Assembly (NCBI GenBank): GCA_938022205.1
Contig: CALIEB010000007.1
Coordinates: 124,001 to 188,000, forward strand
DNA from: an uncultured Anaerolineae bacterium
Lineage (GTDB): Bacteria; Chloroflexota; Anaerolineae; Aggregatilineales; Phototrophicaceae
DNA length: 64,000 nt
Direction: 5' to 3'
Position numbers and translations under genes: made by a program. The notes under the pieces are model-generated. The model had not been told where the DNA came from and did no database searches. It saw nothing but the letters and a program-made list of their open reading frames with translations. Numbering within the stretch: the stretch's first letter is position 1; every line of letters starts with the position of its first letter. Of this stretch, positions 62,888 through 64,000 are shown piece by piece.

Positions 62888-64000
62888 TTACCTGCCGCCG
62901 CTAGTAAGCCGACTGTCGCCCGCCGCCACTTGATAGACCGCACCCCAAGGCAAGTAGTGCGTGTACTCATAGTCCTTGCGCACAAGGTTGCCCTGCAGGT
63001 CGTAAATCTCGCGGTAAATGGTCACGTCCGCGCCTTCGGCAGCGTAGTCGACCTGTATGATTTCGCCGGGGCGCAGGTTGCGATTGACCTCGTAGCGCGG
63101 GGGGCGTGGCGGCGTGACGTTCTTGATGATGGCGGGCTGAATGACCGCGCGCCAGTGTTTGGTGCTGTAGATGTTGAACTCGAGCGCGCTCTGTGCAGGG
63201 TAGAGGTTCACGTTGATGAGCAGATGATAGGGCGTGTTGTTCTGAAAGCGAAAGTCGCGCTCGGGCTGCCAAATCGCAGCATCAAGCCCGGGCGGCGAGC
63301 CGTTCAGCTCGTAATAGCCGACGCGGTAGCCGTGTGAGTTGCGCTCGGTGATGGCGAAACCACCGCTGAATGCCGCGCGAAAGATCGTCGTACTCACTTG
63401 ACACGCGCCACCCCCAACGCCAATGACCGTGCGGTCGCCATAGATGACCAAGCCTTGCACAAAGCCGCCCTCTTCGCTGATTTCGCCCAAGTAATAGTTG
63501 AACGAGAACTCCTCGTTGGGCGCAACGATGATGCCGTCGAAGCGGCTAGCGGCGAGCGCGATGTTCGTGCGGCGGTTCGCGTCGCTGCCGCTAAAGTAAG
63601 TCGTGGCGGTGGCGACGAGCTCGCGGATACCGAGCGATTCGGCGGTAACTTGGTTGTGGTAGCGCGGCAAGGTGAGGTCGAACGCCATTGGCACGACCCG
63701 CGCGTCTTCGGACAAAATGCCCTCTTCTAAGCGTTTGAGCGTTTCGCTGACGTTGAGCGTGCGTCCGCTTTGGGCAGGCTGGATGACCTCTAGTTGGCGT
63801 GTGGTTTCATTAAAGCGGAAGCGTGCGTCGCGGGCGGGCATGACCAACCCGGGCGCGAGCGTCTGCAAGTAGGTTTCGAAGGCTTGCGTGTCAATCTTAA
63901 CGGCGTAGGCTTGTGTGCCGTCGGGGTTGCTGACCAGTTCAACGCGCAAGAGGGCGGCGATTTGCTGCGGCGTGGCGGTCCAAGGACCGAGCGGCGCGCC
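62888..64000 (-). CDS. VanW-family protein, cut by window edge
   Basis: The visible 370 codons run to the right edge without a start; a TTG at 63949 is internal because the upstream frame (PLGPWTATPQQIAALL) is coding. VanW region: FNYYLGEISEEGGFVQGLVI, GVGGGACQVSTTIFRAAFSGGF, RNSHGYRVGYY and DAAIWQPERDFRFQNNTPYHLLI. The N-terminal visible part resembles the PF12229-type peptidoglycan-binding-like domain that precedes VanW in YoaR-type proteins. Probably an envelope protein. It is followed after 4 bp by the repeat-protein gene. Confidence 0.85.
   Translation of the reverse strand, partial: GAPLGPWTATPQQIAALLRVELVSNPDGTQAYAVKIDTQAFETYLQTLAPGLVMPARDARFRFNETTRQLEVIQPAQSGRTLNVSETLKRLEEGILSEDARVVPMAFDLTLPRYHNQVTAESLGIRELVATATTYFSGSDANRRTNIALAASRFDGIIVAPNEEFSFNYYLGEISEEGGFVQGLVIYGDRTVIGVGGGACQVSTTIFRAAFSGGFAITERNSHGYRVGYYELNGSPPGLDAAIWQPERDFRFQNNTPYHLLINVNLYPAQSALEFNIYSTKHWRAVIQPAIIKNVTPPRPPRYEVNRNLRPGEIIQVDYAAEGADVTIYREIYDLQGNLVRKDYEYTHYLPWGAVYQVAAGDSRLTSGGR

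Overview
The window is 64 kb of dense, GC-rich bacterial chromosome. Short gaps, many 1-20 bp gene overlaps, an RpoD-type sigma factor, RNase Y, a YacL-type PIN-TRAM protein, menaquinone genes, CHASE4/GAF signalling proteins, FHA and vWA-FHA proteins and secreted proteins with DDDSGGG repeats together suggest a Chloroflexota (Anaerolineae-like) genome. That assignment is inferred from gene content only. I saw no tRNA, rRNA, CRISPR array, insertion sequence, integrase or prophage gene.

Layout. 1-4.7 kb: start of metH (cut by the left edge), then a plus-strand run trmO, PfpI-like protein, small WDYLV protein, gamma-glutamyltransferase and a methyltransferase. 4.7-13.8 kb: minus-strand genes for a phospholipase-D-like protein, an acidic hypothetical, a secreted repeat protein with a HEVHH motif, a PLP dehydratase, a CHASE4-HAMP sensor without output domain, a GT39-like membrane glycosyltransferase and a DnaB C-domain ATPase. 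14-19.6 kb: the sigma factor, UspA, a divergent two-component pair, two CBS-pair proteins and an ABC ATPase. 19.7-26.7 kb: vWA-FHA protein, phosphoribosyltransferase, methyltransferase, membrane histidine kinase, lspA, glpK. 26.7-31.4 kb: a menaquinone operon (tetR-menF-menD-menB) with a palindromic operator candidate. 31.5-40.4 kb: HD protein, M50 protease, two near-identical MGDG-synthase-like glycosyltransferases flanking a sugar nucleotidyltransferase and a DinB protein, a PfkB/RfaE1-type kinase and a GT9-GT26 fusion. 40.5-43.2 kb: a sulfur-transfer operon (rhodanese, SufE, ATP-grasp, DUF952). 43.2-51.6 kb: AI-2E-type permease, MBL hydrolase, sirtuin, secreted protein, YacL, recX, rny. 51.7-64 kb: a secreted PstS-like protein with a three-unit C-terminal repeat, asnS, an SDR, a winged-helix protein, nucleotide-sugar dehydrogenase, queuosine-precursor transporter, prephenate dehydrogenase-like protein, two FHA proteins, a second DDDSGGG-repeat secreted protein and a VanW protein cut by the right edge.

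How it works together. Much of the window is envelope work (glycolipid and polysaccharide glycosyltransferases, sugar-nucleotide enzymes, secreted repeat proteins, proteases, VanW) plus phospho-signalling. The clearest metabolic unit is early menaquinone synthesis.

Most unusual observations: (1) six of the ten convergent gene pairs share their stop codons through a single CTAG or TTAG tetranucleotide; (2) an extended -10 element of the form TGTGCTATAAT recurs at six gene starts; (3) the MGDG-synthase-like gene is duplicated together with its promoter, with mosaic divergence; (4) a DLE-LA-RP-W repeat of unknown function; (5) the GT9-GT26 fusion with changed GT26 motifs. I did not find a clear anti-phage or otherwise wholly new multi-gene system.
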